Shown one piece after another: positions 1-12,256 of a stretch of 64,000 nt of DNA. A program made the position numbers and the translations under genes. The stretch lies in contig OZ231126.1 of assembly GCA_965153355.1 (NCBI GenBank), forward strand, positions 98,704,001-98,768,000, in the 5' to 3' direction. The notes beneath the pieces were generated by a model. The model saw nothing but the letters and a program-made list of their open reading frames with translations. It had not been told where the DNA came from and searched no databases. Positions within the stretch are counted from its first letter, which is position 1. Each line of letters begins with the position of its first letter. The stretch comes from Flaccisagitta enflata. Its lineage: Eukaryota > Chaetognatha > Sagittoidea > Aphragmophora.

Positions 1-654
1 GATTCATTTCAGTGCACTTAGAATTTTTTTTTCTCTTATTCAAATAAAGATAGGTTTTTCTTTTTGTCATAGATTATCATCTTTAGAAAATATCTCTTAG
101 TTCTTTTCTTTTTTTTTTTTAAGTTTTTTTTATGACAAAAACTTTTTCCTATCACATGAATTTATGTCTTTATAAGAAAAAAAAGAATTCCTCATTGTGA
201 AAATACTTAGTAGATGTAAAAAAAATATTTTGCTTTTGATATCAACATTCTGTTTGTTTAGTAAGTCTACTTAGGTGAAGATAACGAGTAAGAGGTAAAA
301 AGGAAGAAGATGATTTTTTCAGATGAAAGTAAATTAAGATTATTTTGATTATCTTTGCTACAATGACAAAATCAGTTGTTTCCAATTTCACTGAAGCACG
401 AATTGTAAAAAGCACAAGTCATTCTTTATTCCACTGAAGCACGACGTCGTGATTCAGTGGAAATGATTTTAACTCAAGCAAAATTTTCGTGATTAAATGG
501 TTGCCTGGTTTATGAATGCCTTGAAAACATTCAAACACATTTAAAATATCTTTATATTGCGGGAAACGCCTTTTAAACGACTTTGTTACAGACCGACGAC
601 GGACCGAGGGACCAACTGACCAACCAACCAATAAAGAAACCATCCACCATAAGT
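1..654. other. AT-rich stretch, no gene recognised
   Basis: Nothing gene-like is visible. A near-perfect 30-bp palindrome lies at 431-460 (two mismatched positions around ACGACGTCGT). At 580-640 there is a short GACC/CCAAC-rich stretch resembling the variable core of the hairpin-ended elements found later in the window. Confidence 0.5.
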
Positions 655-2037
655 CCCTACCAAACACCCACCAACCACCTATGACACCTAAAACACCATC
701 ATCATGGACCAAATGCACCCTCTATGCAGACCAGAGACCAAATCAAACACCCACCAACCACCTATGACACCTAAAACACCATCACCAGGACCAAATGCAC
801 CCTGATGCAGACCAGAGACCAACCAAACACCCACCAACCACCTACATGGCACTTAAAACACCATCACCGTGGACCAAATGCACCTCTGATGCAGACTGTG
901 AGACCAAACTAAACACCCACCAACCACCTATGACACCTAGAACACCATCACCGTGGACCAAATGCACCCTCGATGCAGACAGAGACCAAACAAACACCCA
1001 CCAACCACCTATGACACCTAAAACACCATCACCGTGGACCAAATGCACCCCCGATGCAGACCAGAGACCAACCAAACACCCACCAACAACCTATGACACC
1101 TAAAACACCATCATCATGGACCAAATACACCCCCTATGCAGACCAGAGACCAACCAAACACCTACCAACCAATTTGCAGTGGTGACACCTAAAACACCAT
1201 CACTGTGACCAAAATGCACCCTTGATGCAGACCAGAGACCAACCAAACACCCACCAACCAACTATGACACCTAAAACACCATCACTGTGGACCAAACTGA
1301 CCCCCGATGCAGACCAGAGGCCAACCAAACACCCACACTTGTTATCTTCCTAAATCCACCTATGACACCTAAAACACCATCATCACAACCAAATGTGCAC
1401 CTCGATGCAGACCAGAGACCAACCAAACAATTCTCACCAACCACCTATGACACCTAAAACACCATCATCAGACCAAAATGCACTCTGATGCAGACCAGAG
1501 ACCAAATCAAACACCCACCAACCACCTATGACACACGAAACACCATCACTGTGGGACCAAATGCAATTTCGATGACCCAGAGACCAACCAAAACACCCAC
1601 CAACCACCTATGACACCTAAAACACCATCACCGTGACCTAAATGCACCCCGATGCAGACCAGAGACCAACCAAACACCCACCAACCACCTATATACCTAA
1701 AACATCATCACTGTAATTGCAGCTGCACCTCTTATGCAGACCAGAGACCAAACCAAACACCCACCAACCACCTATGACACTCTTAAAACACCATCACTGT
1801 GGACCAAATGCACCCCTGATAAGAGACAGAGACCAACCAAACACCTACTGCAACCACCTATGACACTCTAAAAAACATCACCGTGGACCAAGTGCACCCC
1901 CGATGCAGACCAGAGACCAACCAAACACCCACCAACCACCTATGACACCTAAAACACCATCACCGTGGACCAAATGCACCCCCGATGCAGACCAGAGACC
2001 AACCAAACACCCACCAACCACCTATGACACCTACACC
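655..2037. repeat. ~80-bp tandem minisatellite, about 17 copies
   Basis: A unit containing CAAACACCCACCAACCACC, then TATGACACCTAAAACACC, then GATGCAGACCAGAGACC recurs every 79-84 bp (for example near 661, 744, 824, 991, 1074 and 1155, through 2006). Copies differ by substitutions and small indels. Short open frames inside it on both strands are by-products of the repeat. Confidence 0.95.
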
Positions 2038-2340
2038 TTGGTGTCACTCTGAGCATGCGTGATTGCCGGTCAACGTCCCTCCCGCCTTCAGATTTTGATT
2101 TTTAATAAATTTGCTGCCTTGATCGGAATTCAATTTAGTTCTGATCCATCCAACCTTGTGAAAAATATCACTGTTCATACAATCATTTGCAGTCTTGGGT
2201 TGTATCAGTTGACTATAAGATGGGCACATTTGGTATCTTTAGAGATTCCCAAAATATTCTCTATACGCTCTGTTTTTTACAAATATTCTTTCTTTTAGAT
2301 AGCAATATGCAAATAGTTTTATACCAATAATGATTATGAA
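2038..2340. other. Unique sequence, no gene recognised
   Basis: Single-copy-looking sequence between the minisatellite and the first microsatellite. A small hairpin (TGACACC ... GGTGTCA) marks the end of the minisatellite near 2025-2046. Short open frames on both strands show no recognisable domain. Confidence 0.4.
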
Positions 2341-2344
2341 GGGC

Positions 2345-2439
<95 letters not shown>
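2345..2439. repeat. (GA)n microsatellite
   Basis: Almost pure GA dinucleotide tract of roughly 95 bp. Confidence 0.98.
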
Positions 2440-2442
<3 letters not shown>

Positions 2443-2563
2443 AGGAACTGTTGTCACACAGAGGAGGACCTGTTGTCAATCAGATTCCGCAATTTGTCAG
2501 ACCTAATAAAAAATCGCATATGCCGAGCTTCTTCTTTTTTTCCACCTCGATGATAAGGAAGAC

Positions 2564-2564
<1 letters not shown>

Positions 2565-2644
<80 letters not shown>
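2565..2644. repeat. (CA)n microsatellite
   Basis: Pure CA tract of about 80 bp. Confidence 0.98.
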
Positions 2645-2646
<2 letters not shown>

Positions 2647-2740
2647 TAAAAATATACGCTGGGTTAGGGGTAATGGAAATTTAGTCGCGGACACGCAATT
2701 CTTTCAAAGGATTTGTCTGTCTGTTTGTTGGCCCATGCGT

Positions 2741-2747
2741 CATTCCT

Positions 2748-2799
<52 letters not shown>

Positions 2800-2976
2800 T
2801 TTTTCTTTCTTTTTTTCTTTCTTTTTTTTCTTTCTTGATTTCTTTCTTTCTTTCTTTCCTCTTCCCCAGTTCAATCTTTCTCTCTTTCTTCACTTTTTAG
2901 ATCTTCTTCTTTGATTCTGTTTCCATTCTTACATTTTTTTCTTTCATTCTCTCTTTTTTTTCTTTCTTTCTTTTTT

Positions 2977-3056
<80 letters not shown>

Positions 3057-3140
3057 TTTTTCTTTCTTTCTTTCTCTCTTTCTTTCTTTCTTTTTTTCCT
3101 TTCATTCAATCTTTCTCTCTTTCTTTCACTTTTTTTTTCT
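2741..3140. repeat. (TTTC)n compound microsatellite
   Basis: Two TTTC arrays (about 2741-2862 and 2938-3140) separated by a short degenerate pyrimidine stretch. The long F/S/L-rich and K/E/R-rich frames here are translations of the tetranucleotide. Confidence 0.95.
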
Positions 3141-3198
3141 CTTTCTTTGTAGCGAAAACATGTGATCAACCAAAAACGTAGGATGCGAACGCAAGATG

Positions 3199-3332
<134 letters not shown>

Positions 3333-3920
3333 GGCAGAAAATAAGAACGCAGAGCCTCACTTAACAAGAGCTACATGTACCTTACACGAAAAACAGTCTG
3401 AGGGCCCATGCCGTCTTGCTAACTGTAACGCAAAAGTTTCTGTGTTTCTGCGTTTTTGAGCTTTTTGAGCAAACGGCTCCCCTAATGACCTTCTCCAGCA
3501 CTGTATCCGGCCTTGTTTACTGAAAAGTTAGCAGTCATAGCGGGTTATACAGCCAAGTGCACGTGACCAAACAGAATTGGTATGAAGGGATTGAAATGTT
3601 TTTATCCGTTTCTTTACTGCGAAGTGTATGCAGATTTTACTAATCCCAAAACGTAATCAGTCTTTTTTCTTTGTAACATCTGTTCTTTCGCCAATGATGG
3701 CGACGCATCACGAAACATCGTATCTGCATTTCTGGGACCGACCAAGTGGTAAACTAACGTCTGCATCCAGCGTTTTTAGCACCACGTTTTTCCACTCTTT
3801 TGTCGTCGCTATCACTCTTTTCAGATGCGTCCTTGCATTTTTATACTAGGCTGTGTCCGTTTCTCCGTCCATTGGTTGGTTGATTGGTTGGTTAGGGATA
3901 AATCAATGACGCACAGTATC
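3333..3920. other. No gene recognised
   Basis: Mixed-composition sequence with short open frames only. No domain, splice-bounded exon or transposon end was recognised. Confidence 0.35.
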
Positions 3921-3924
3921 TTAT

Positions 3925-4205
3925 GATTTCGATAAAAATGTGCGTGATTTTCATCGTCGACATAATTATTATAGTTGCCGTCGTATTCAGCATCATCATT
4001 TTCCTCACCGTCGTTGTCATTATCATCACCGTCGTCTTCGTCGTCGTCATCATCGTTGTCAGCATCATCAACGTTGTAATCGTTTTCTTCATGCCTGTCG
4101 TCGACGTCATCGACACATTCAACTCTTCCATCAACATCATCATCAGCATTCAGCAGCCTCTTCATTGCTGTCTTCGTGGTCGTCGTTTTCATCGGAACGG
4201 TTGTT
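3925..4205. repeat. Imperfect trinucleotide (CATCGTCGT-type) repeat
   Basis: Degenerate CAT/CGT triplets keep several frames open on both strands. The minus frame gives Asp/Asn-rich sequence and the plus frame Val/Ile-rich sequence. No unique flanking domain supports a real gene. Confidence 0.7.
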
Positions 4206-4610
4206 TTCATCTACCCAATCATTGTAATAATCAATCTGTGGTAAGACCGTCTATAGTAAGACAATCTGAAGTTCAACTGTATAAAGCGACATCATTACAG
4301 GCTCTGTTACTACTTGTGACAATTGCGTTTCAACGGGCCACTCGTTCGCTCGCTTCATTCGTTTCTTCGCACCACTCACTCGCTCCGCAGCGCCTTGCTC
4401 CGCTTGCTCGCTCCATTCACAGGCTCGCTCACTTACTTCGCTCACTCCCTTGTGGGACAATCAAAATTCTTGAATATGTGTTTACGCTGAAAACGCGTAT
4501 CAAGCAAAAATTGAGATACTTGTTTCTTGATTCTTCTCCTAGATTTGTTTTCAGTGAATGCCTCCATCTATCTATTTATCCATCTCAATGTCTGGATTTC
4601 ATTGTCTGTC
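4206..4610. other. No gene recognised
   Basis: Contains a CGCTCGCT/CACTCGCTC-rich stretch at about 4327-4447 (loose tandem degeneracy) and otherwise unremarkable sequence. Confidence 0.4.
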
Positions 4611-5030
<420 letters not shown>

Positions 5031-5700
5031 GTTCCTTCTCATAGTAAAAGAAGCGCACAAATTGGTCATAACTTGGCCTCGTCATTCCATTTTCTTTGCT
5101 GTTAGCTTCAGTCATGTCAGTTATAGTCGTTGATGTCTTAAGCAATGTCGTTTATAGTGTCATGATAATCGCCGTTGTTAAAATGGTCATTTTTGTCTTT
5201 TTTTGCATCATTTTGATTGCAAATCGAAAAAGGAGAAAAAAAAGTGAAGAAAAAGTGAAAAAAAGAATCTCAGACAGAATTCGGTATTGGACATTCGTTT
5301 TGGAAGCAACAGAGAGCTATTTCTGGCTGTGATGCAGTAATATCAGTGAGAGTTTTTATCAGTCACTGCCACATCACTATTGCATCGAACCTTACACTCC
5401 TCACTAGAGAACGGAGGATTGCGCGAGCATCCCCCACCCCTACGGCTGTAGTGCTAAGTGAGAGCAACCGTAGCGTAGGTTTATTTTCCTCATTAGGGCT
5501 TGACGTTCTATGACGTTTCATGAAAACTGAAAGAGTATTATGGTAATTCACTACTCCCCAAGACAGTAACAATTGCCTACTTTCCGAATCACGGCCCACT
5601 GTGCGGGGGGGTCATAACAGGCCAAAACCAGGCCAGCAATAGGCTAAAAATAGGCTCAAATGATCAAAAGCAACATGTTTATTATGAAAAATAATTGTAA
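5031..5700. other. No gene recognised
   Basis: Short open frames on both strands without domains. From about 5610 the sequence (TAACAGGCCAAAACCAGGCC) is an inverted partner of the TTTTGGCC-rich satellite unit resumed after 6020. The HINE at 5711 therefore seems to lie inside that satellite family. Confidence 0.4.
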
Positions 5701-5710
5701 CTCAGAATTT

Positions 5711-5947
5711 TTAGTTGCGTGCTACGCGACTCTACAACCTGCTTTGTTGGTCCAATGGTTGGTCCGTCAGTCCATTGGTATGATGGCTGGTCTGTTAGTC
5801 TGTTCATCCGTCCATCTGTCTGTCACACTTTACTTTTTTTTTTTTTGGTTTTTGGCGTCACTGCTCCTGTTCAAATGATTTGGTAACCTCAATTACATTC
5901 CCTACCCACCTGCACGCAACTGGGGTAGCCGTGTATCTGGCCTTGTT
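5711..5947 (+). mobile_element. HINE/pearl-like hairpin-ended element (Tcgcg-type)
   Basis: The hairpin end has strands AGTTGCGT and ACGCGACT with a 3-nt loop. It is followed by CTACAACCTGCTTTG, a GTCC/GTTG-type variable core, and a body with CACACTTTACTTT and CTGCTCCTG. The far end reads GCACGCAACTGGGGTAGCC then GGCCTTGTT. The far-end ACGCAACT is a perfect complement of the first hairpin strand. The hairpin, short subterminal inverted repeats and tetranucleotide core resemble Helentron-derived HINE / DINE-1 / pearl elements. Non-autonomous, with no coding sequence. Confidence 0.75.
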
Positions 5948-6107
5948 TTCAACAAATAGGCCAAAAAAAGTCAAGGATGAGCTAAAAATCTGCTTAATAA
6001 TGAACTGGTTGGCGGAAATGCAGATTTTGGCCATTATTGCCCATTTATGGCCTGTTTTTGGCCTGTTATGATCCAGGCATCAATGTTCAACGCTCTCAAA
6101 GACTGTA

Positions 6108-6563
6108 CCGTGGAATCCCACCTTAGGGATATCCGCATTTAAGAGACAACGCTGTCTGGTCCCAAAGTTTTTCAGGCTTTTCCAATGTTAAAAAACCTCT
6201 ATATAAGGAACCTCTATTTAAGGAATATTCAGATTTAAGAGACAAGTTTTTAAAAATATACTTACATCAGGGGAAATTTTAGGTAAATTTGATGAATTTT
6301 GAAAAACAAAATGATTTTTAGATAAACTTTAAGAAAAAAATCATTAAAAATGATGAAATATTTACTGTACCATAAATATCCTGCCATGAACTAAATCAAT
6401 CATTGTTGATGAACAAACTTTAAAAAAAGGATGTGGTATCACTATGAATTTGATAAATAATGTAAAAATCATTAATAAAACAATGAATTCAATTCAAGGG
6501 ATTTCAGATTTAAGAGACAAAAATAGTCAGTCCCTAGAAATCCCTTAAACCGAGGTCCTACTG
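6108..6563. mobile_element. MITE with TA target duplication (pogo/Tc1-like ends), copy 1
   Basis: The ends read CCGTGGAATCCCACCTTAGG and, inverted, CAGTAGGACCTCGGTTTAAG, flanked by TA on both sides. The interior is AT-rich and non-coding. It shares ends and the motif TTTAAGAGACAA with a second copy at 12508-12898. Confidence 0.75.
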
Positions 6564-6579
6564 TATTTGTCCTATTTCT

Positions 6580-7640
6580 GACTTAAGTGATTGAGGTTGG
6601 CTATAAAATGCTCAATATCTCAGATATTTTTGGATAAGTAATGAGTATATTAAACCTAGTTCTGACTGGATTGAGTGGGATTGGCACAAAAATTTTAAAT
6701 ACCGGTAACAATGATTTATGAGATGAAAATGCCAATTTTGACCATTTTAGGCTATTTTTGGCCCATCTTTGGCCTGTAATGGCCCGCGCATTAGTTTTCA
6801 AAGCTCTCAATGAGTATATTTGACCTAGTTCTGACTGGATTGAGGGAGATTGACAAAAAAATTCTAAATAGCAATGATTTAAAAGATGAAAATGCAGATT
6901 TTGACTAAGATGAAAATGCAGATTTTGACTATTTTAGACCATTTTTGGCCTGTTTTTGGCCTGTTTTGGCCCCATATAAGTTTTCAAAGCTCTCAATGAG
7001 TATATTTGACCTATTTCCTGACTAGACTGAGGAGAGTGGCAAAAAAATTCTAAATAACAATGATATATAAGATGAAAATGCCAATTTGACCATTTTAGGC
7101 TATTTTTGGCTTTTTTTGACCTGTTATGGCTCCAGTATTAGTTTTCAAAGCTCTCAATAAGTATACTTGACCTAGTTCTGACTGGATTGAGTGAGATTGT
7201 TGAAACAATTCTAAATAACAATGATATATGCAATGAAATTGCTGATTTTGACCATTTTAGGCCATTTTTGGGCCTGTGTTTTTGGCATATAATGGCCCCC
7301 GTAACAGTTTTCAAAGCTCTCAATGAGTATATTTGACCAAATTCTGACTGGATTGAGTGAGATTGGCAAAGAAATTTTGAATAACAACGATCTTTCGAAT
7401 GAAAATGCCAATTTTGGCCATTTTTGCCCATATTTGGGCCTGTTTTTGGCCTGTCATGGCCCCCGTTTCAGTTTTCAAAGCTCTCAATGAGTACATTTTA
7501 CCTCGCTCTGACTAGATCGAGTGAGATTGGCGAAAAATTTTTGAATAACAACGATCTATTAAATGAAAATGCTGATTCTGGCCATTTTGGGCCTTTTCTG
7601 GCCTTTTTTTGGCCAATTTAAGTCCCTGTATGACCGCCAG
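6580..7640. repeat. ~164-bp tandem satellite (TTTTGGCC-rich), about 6 units
   Basis: CTCAATGAGTATATTTGACC recurs near 6806, 6990, 7155, 7318 and 7481. Each unit also has TTTTGGCCTGTTTTTGGCC-like, GATTGAGTGAGATTGGC and AACAATGAT motifs. Spacing is 163-165 bp, except one 184-bp unit that carries an internal duplication of about 25 bp near 6890-6925. Confidence 0.9.
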
Positions 7641-8744
7641 ACTCTCCCAAACTGTGTATATACTCCAGTTCTTGTCAGATTTGACTGTAAAACGCAACCT
7701 AGTGACATAAGTGTATTCCAAAAAGCCAAAAAGTGCATTTTTACCCCAAAAATGGCAAAAAAATGGATTTTTGAAAGGGGTGCCCAAAAAATTTCAAAAT
7801 GGTTGTCGATCTGTGTTCACACAAAAAACTATGTCAGAGTAGTGAGGTTCCAGAGGTTTTTGAAAAATTTTGACCTACACTTTTGTTTCTGCTGCTAAGA
7901 TCCCTGACTACAATAGAAAATGAGTCAGAACCACTCTCATTGAAAATAACAAATTTGCATAGAAAATGAAAAATTGGGAAAAATAAAAACATGGGGACCT
8001 AGCAAAATTGATTATCTAGGTCCCCATGTTTTCAAAAATGCAAAACCCTTGTCCGTTTTTTTTTTTTATTTGTTATTTTCAAAATTATAAAATTTTTTTT
8101 CCAAAATCTAAAATTATCTTACATCCAATCAAAAAAATATCAAAATCGCACCTTAAAATCATCGCAGACAGACAAAATTTGAAACACAACTAGCCACAAA
8201 ATTTGAAACACAACTAGCCACTTATTATTTCTAACTAGCTCTCAAATTTCATGATGCTGTGTCAGCAGGAAGTATGCTTTAATTTCACTGGATTAACTTT
8301 TTTGCATTTTTTCTTTTTTCATTGTAATTTTGAAAATTAGAAAAAATGTTTTTTTTTTGTACCTAAATTTTGAGTCTGTAGATAAACAATTTTTTCATTT
8401 AAACCTTGTGATGCCTTGAGTGGGTTTGGTTAATGAAAAGAGCAGGTTTATTAGTTTTCTGAGGACAGCAACCATCAAAATCAGGTCATTTCAATCTTTG
8501 TTGTCAGATTTTGATTTTTTGGCACTTTTTCTTAAAGATATAACAATATTTACAGCCCCAAATTGGCCATGATGGTCACCTGACCTAAGAGGATTCACTT
8601 TATATAATACTTGGGTACATCTGGTAACTTGCAGGATAATTTTTTATAGCTTTTGGATGCAATAGAATATGCTAAATTTGTGTGACTGGCAATTTTCACG
8701 CGATCTTGCTCCGTGTCAAACGTAGAAATTATGACGTGGAGGAT
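7641..8744. other. AT-rich, no gene; small palindrome and short duplication
   Basis: A palindromic segment at about 7943-8085 has the inner stem ACATGGGGACCTAG / CTAGGTCCCCATGT. A perfect direct duplication of about 26 bp (AAATTTGAAACACAACTAGC) lies at about 8165-8219. The rest is AT-rich with no recognisable coding sequence. Confidence 0.6.
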
Positions 8745-9065
8745 GCGGGCCATTCTTTACCGGAAACAAGCTTAACTGGGATCAGGCCATGCTGAACTGG
8801 GAACAGGCCATTCTTATCTGGAAACAAGCCGTGCTTAACTGGGATAAAGCCGTGCTGAATTGGAAACAGGCCATTCTTTACTAGAAACAAGCCATGCTAA
8901 TGCGGAAATAGGCCATTCTTTTTTGGAAACAAGCCATGCTGAACTGGGTTCAGGCTGTGTGAACTGGAAACAGGCCATTCTTTACTGGAAAGAAGCCGTG
9001 CTAATCTGACAACAGGTCATGCTAAACTAGGAACAGGCCGTGCTTAACTGGAAACAGTCTGTGCG
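8745..9065. repeat. ~24-bp minisatellite
   Basis: Degenerate units of the form CTGGAAACAGGCCATTCTTTA alternate with CTGGGATAAAGCCGTGCTGA. There are about a dozen or more copies. Confidence 0.85.
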
Positions 9066-9730
9066 CGTGTTTACAATTTAACGCATCTGCCTTGAAGGGG
9101 TAAGGCAGGGTCAGTAGGCTGAGTGCTTTGAGCAGGCGAGTTTTAACATTTTTTTTTGTTATGTAAATTCAACTTTTGAGCCCCATTTGTGAAATCCCGG
9201 GCGTCTAGCCAAGCCCAACGAATAAACCAACAACCTTAAAACAGACTATGAGTGACTGTACATTAGGGTGGTCATATTCGAATCTGGGAGAAACAAGGCC
9301 AACACCTTTAAGTCAGACAACGAACGTAGCCTTAGATGTGTAAAAGACTTTTTTAGGGTACCATCATTATTTACCGAGCGAATTTGAGATTCGCTACTGC
9401 AATAATCTTCATTTTAAGATCGAAAAATTATCTACCAGAAAATTCTTTGGACAGTTTCTAGTCTTTGGTGCTATGGAAATAGTGGAGAAGTGTTGATTGA
9501 CCATTTTGTGCATCAATTTTGTTAAACAACAAAACGCTCTGTTGATGTAAGTTATGATGATTGCTGATGATTATTTTTTCCTTTCCTAGTGGACATATTC
9601 AACCTTAACTTTATCCAACTTCTATTGCCGGGAGAATTGATCTGACAACGGATTGTATTTAATAAGACATGAATCTATGGGAATCAAGAAAAAAAATCAA
9701 TTCTTCCGCCAATTTAGGTACCCTGCGTAC
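9066..9730. other. No gene recognised
   Basis: Contains a fragment at about 9294-9315 (ACAAGGCCAACACCTTTAAG) matching the 5' end of the HINE subfamily that carries AATGACTTAG repeats. No coding sequence recognised. Confidence 0.4.
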
Positions 9731-9734
9731 CCCC

Positions 9735-9905
9735 CCTGCCTTTAAGTCGCGTGCGAGACTTAAATTCAGAATGACTTAGAATGCCTCATAAAATTGATGA
9801 AGAAAGTAAAAGTATGACGGACAGACCAACAGACCGACGGACCAATGGATGTGCAGACGGACGGACAAAGCTTGGTGTAGAGTCGCGTGCAGATTATAAC
9901 CTTAA
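9735..9905 (-). mobile_element. HINE-like element, AATGACTTAG subfamily (degenerate)
   Basis: TTTAAGTCGCGTGCGAGACT at one end is followed by AATGACTTAGAATG, then a GACGGACC/GACCGACGG core. It ends with GTGTAGAGTCGCGTGCAG. The terminal hairpin has decayed. Orientation is assigned from the core (GGAC strand on plus). Confidence 0.6.
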
Positions 9906-10013
9906 AATTTGGTGGCGATCATATGCAGTTTGTCATACCCGCCACCCCCACATATCCCATTAAAAATGTACGGGTAGGGCATGAGTAAACTATAATCCTC
10001 GGAGTTGGAAGCC

Positions 10014-10015
<2 letters not shown>

Positions 10016-10112
<97 letters not shown>

Positions 10113-10160
10113 CCTACAGACAGACAGACAGATAGACACACAGCGACAGACAGACAGACC
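10016..10160. repeat. (GA)n microsatellite with (GACA)n tail
   Basis: GA repeats with one interruption run to 10103, then GACAGACAG-type repeats follow. Confidence 0.95.
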
Positions 10161-10218
10161 AAGATGTTGAAGAGACAAATTCCATATTCTCATCTTCCAC
10201 AGAATGAGTAGTCCAAGG

Positions 10219-10999
10219 TCCGTTGGTCGGTTGGTTGGTAACACATTCGTTCGACGATCCACACGTCGCACCTTATTGGCCTCCTTTGTTTGTTTGTTTT
10301 TTGTTTTTGTTTGTTTTCTTACGATCACGCCATAGAAGATTAACTCAATAGTTTCTAGCCAAAGTTGGTATGTGTATGCTCTGTCGACTTCATGACGAAT
10401 GAAAGACATTAAAAAACAAATACAGAAAACTCATAGAATCGACCGGACTCCAGCATAACCCAGTTATGAATCAAAACTGACTTCTCGTTGGCTTTTTCCG
10501 TACGGCGATTAGCCGCCTTTATTGGTAAAGTTCACAAATTTACTCTGTATGAAGACAAGGAACACCCTGTAGAGGGATAAAGTTAGAGAACTCCCCTTCT
10601 GATATATAATAAAGATATATAATAAGGAACGAGAGGATGATGGTGATGAGGATGATGAGGATGATTAGCCCACACCGAACAAAACACTGAGAAGAATGAG
10701 CCCGAGGCAGTCGATGTTGATCTACTCCAACGAGAAGTCAGTTTTGATTCATAACTGGGTTATGCTGGAGTCCGGTCGATTCTATGAGTTTTCTGTATTT
10801 GTTTTTTAATGTCTTTCATTCGTCATGAAGTCGACAGAGCATACACATACCAACTTTGGCTAGAAACTATTGAGTTAATCTTCTATGGCGTGATCGTAAG
10901 AAAACAAACAAAAACAAAAAACAAACAAACAAAGGAGGCCAATAAGGTGCGACGTGTGGATCGTCGAACGAATGTGTTACCAACCAACCGACCAACGGA
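10219..10999. repeat. Perfect 273-bp inverted repeat with 235-bp spacer
   Basis: The left arm 10219-10491 and right arm 10727-10999 have equal length and match as reverse complements at every position I compared. They start at TCCGTTGGTCGG and run inward to CTTCTCGTTGG. The outer part is the end of an F-type hairpin element (AGGTGCGAC subterminal repeat). The spacer carries a GATGAGGATGATGA-type triplet run and no gene. The open frames reading out from each arm are identical for this reason and are not evidence of two genes. Confidence 0.95.
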
Positions 11000-11040
11000 C
11001 ACAGCCAGTTATAGAGGTGCATTGTCGCACCTAAAAAACA
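11000..11040 (-). mobile_element. 3' hairpin end of an AGGTGC-type (F) element
   Basis: CAGTTATAGAGGTGCATTGTCGCACCTAAAAAA on plus forms a terminal hairpin (AGGTGC/GCACCT). The opposite end, AAGGTGCGACGTGTGG at about 10945-10960, carries the matching 9-bp subterminal repeat. Confidence 0.65.
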
Positions 11041-11044
11041 AGAA

Positions 11045-11500
11045 TCACCTATCTTTGATGGCTGCGTTTAACTTTAAGTCACACAGAGTTCTGTTTCCAG
11101 TGCGTAGTAGGCGCGTTTGAAAAATTCGATTGCGACTATGAAAGACTTCAGTGATGGAAGGATAGCCAAATGAATTTCGTAAATACGTGAAGCTCTCCCA
11201 GCGGTTATAGGAAATAAAACGTCGAATGCTACCATTCAAAGCAACCGTCATTGCATTAATTTGTCGGACATTGTAAGAAATAGCATCACATGCATAGGTT
11301 AAGTTAGGAACACAAACAGTGAACAATAACTTCATCATTACCTGCTCTGAAGATAATTGTTGAACATTTAGCAGAGTATCGAAACTTTCGTAGAAAAGGA
11401 GATTCAGATACTATAAAAGTTTCGCCAGCTAGTACAGTCACACCAAGGTATTTACATCTACCGAGAGTTGTCAAATTTGTTCCATAGATCATTAATGGTA
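11045..11500 (-). pseudogene. Non-LTR retrotransposon reverse transcriptase fragment, frameshifted
   Basis: Two overlapping minus frames read as the C-terminal thumb region of a LINE reverse transcriptase. The first (from 11492) contains KYLGVTVLAGETF and a following FLRKFRYSAKC segment. The second (from 11338) begins MMKLLFTVCVPNLTYACD and continues with RRFISYNRWESF and RLLRTGNRTL. In intact non-LTR elements these blocks are continuous, so a frameshift lies near 11310-11345. There is no catalytic core: only this fragment remains, cut off at 11040 by the end of an F-type element. Clade (Jockey/CR1/RTE-like) cannot be decided from this piece. It is a dead copy. Confidence 0.7.
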
Positions 11501-11606
11501 CGTAAGTGCAGGCATTTTATACATAACCGACGTGCCAGTTGTTTTAAGTCATTTATTTCCTTGAACGATTTGAACCACTAAAATCGGAAGTGATCAGAAA
11601 TAGGAA

Positions 11607-12197
11607 CAAGGCCGAATACACGGCTACCCCAGTCGAGCGGGTGGCCGGTGGGCTGGAGCAGTGCTGGAGAAGGTCACTCGAGCATTTGGGCAGGAGCAGA
11701 GAGCTCAAGAATGCCAAAAAAGTAACATGTCGCCCAAGGACAATATGTGGCCAGCGATACCCGTCGCGCTGTTTTGCATGGTTGTAAATCTGAATGAGAG
11801 GAAGCAGGGCAGCGAAGGGGACGAAGTCCTGTGGAACACAGGGGGACTTTAGTTCATCCGTCCATCCGTCTGTCATTCCCCCCCAGACCCTCTCAGACCT
11901 GAAATCTGCAGTCTCAGGCCTGAAATCTGGGTTTCCTGCTGCTGAACCTGCCCACTAGGCCTTGAATCTGCGAGGGCAGATTTTAAGGCCCGAGAGCAGA
12001 TTTCAGGCCTGAGAGAGCAGATCCGAAGCCTAAGTGGACCTTCAGCCTGAGGAGGGCCTGGGGGGGGACTAACGAACGAACGAGCGGACCAACAGACGGA
12101 CGAACAAAAGTCCCCCTGTGTTCTACAGGACTTCTGCCCAGAAAGGGGACCGCCCGACCGAGTAGCGGGGTGTAGAGTCGCGTAGCACGCGACTAAA
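11607..12197 (-). mobile_element. HINE-like element with a nested foldback insertion
   Basis: The 5' end ACAAGGCCGAATACACGGCT is at about 11607. The 3' end GGGGTGTAGAGTCGCG plus the hairpin TCGCGTAGCACGCGA is at about 12166-12197. Between them sits a foldback (A-type) element. Its outer arms contain GAAGTCCTGTGGAACACAGG (left) and CCTGTGTTCTACAGGACTTC (right, inverted). Its centre is a short array of AGGCCTGAAATCTG units. It is non-coding. Confidence 0.7.
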
Positions 12198-12214
12198 AAT
12201 CATGCCTGTATATG

Positions 12215-12256
12215 ATTGAGTTCCCCCCCCACGGAGGGGGGGGGGGGGGGGGAGAA
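12215..12256. repeat. C8/G15 homopolymer hairpin
   Basis: A C-tract, a short loop ACGGA, and a long G-tract. Comparable C-tract/G-tract pairs occur near 15612, 20716 and 57056. Confidence 0.85.

Noticed and set aside
10219-11120. Two identical MSFIRHEVDRAYTYQLW frames facing each other
   Set aside because: They are the two arms of the perfect inverted repeat and extend into element ends.
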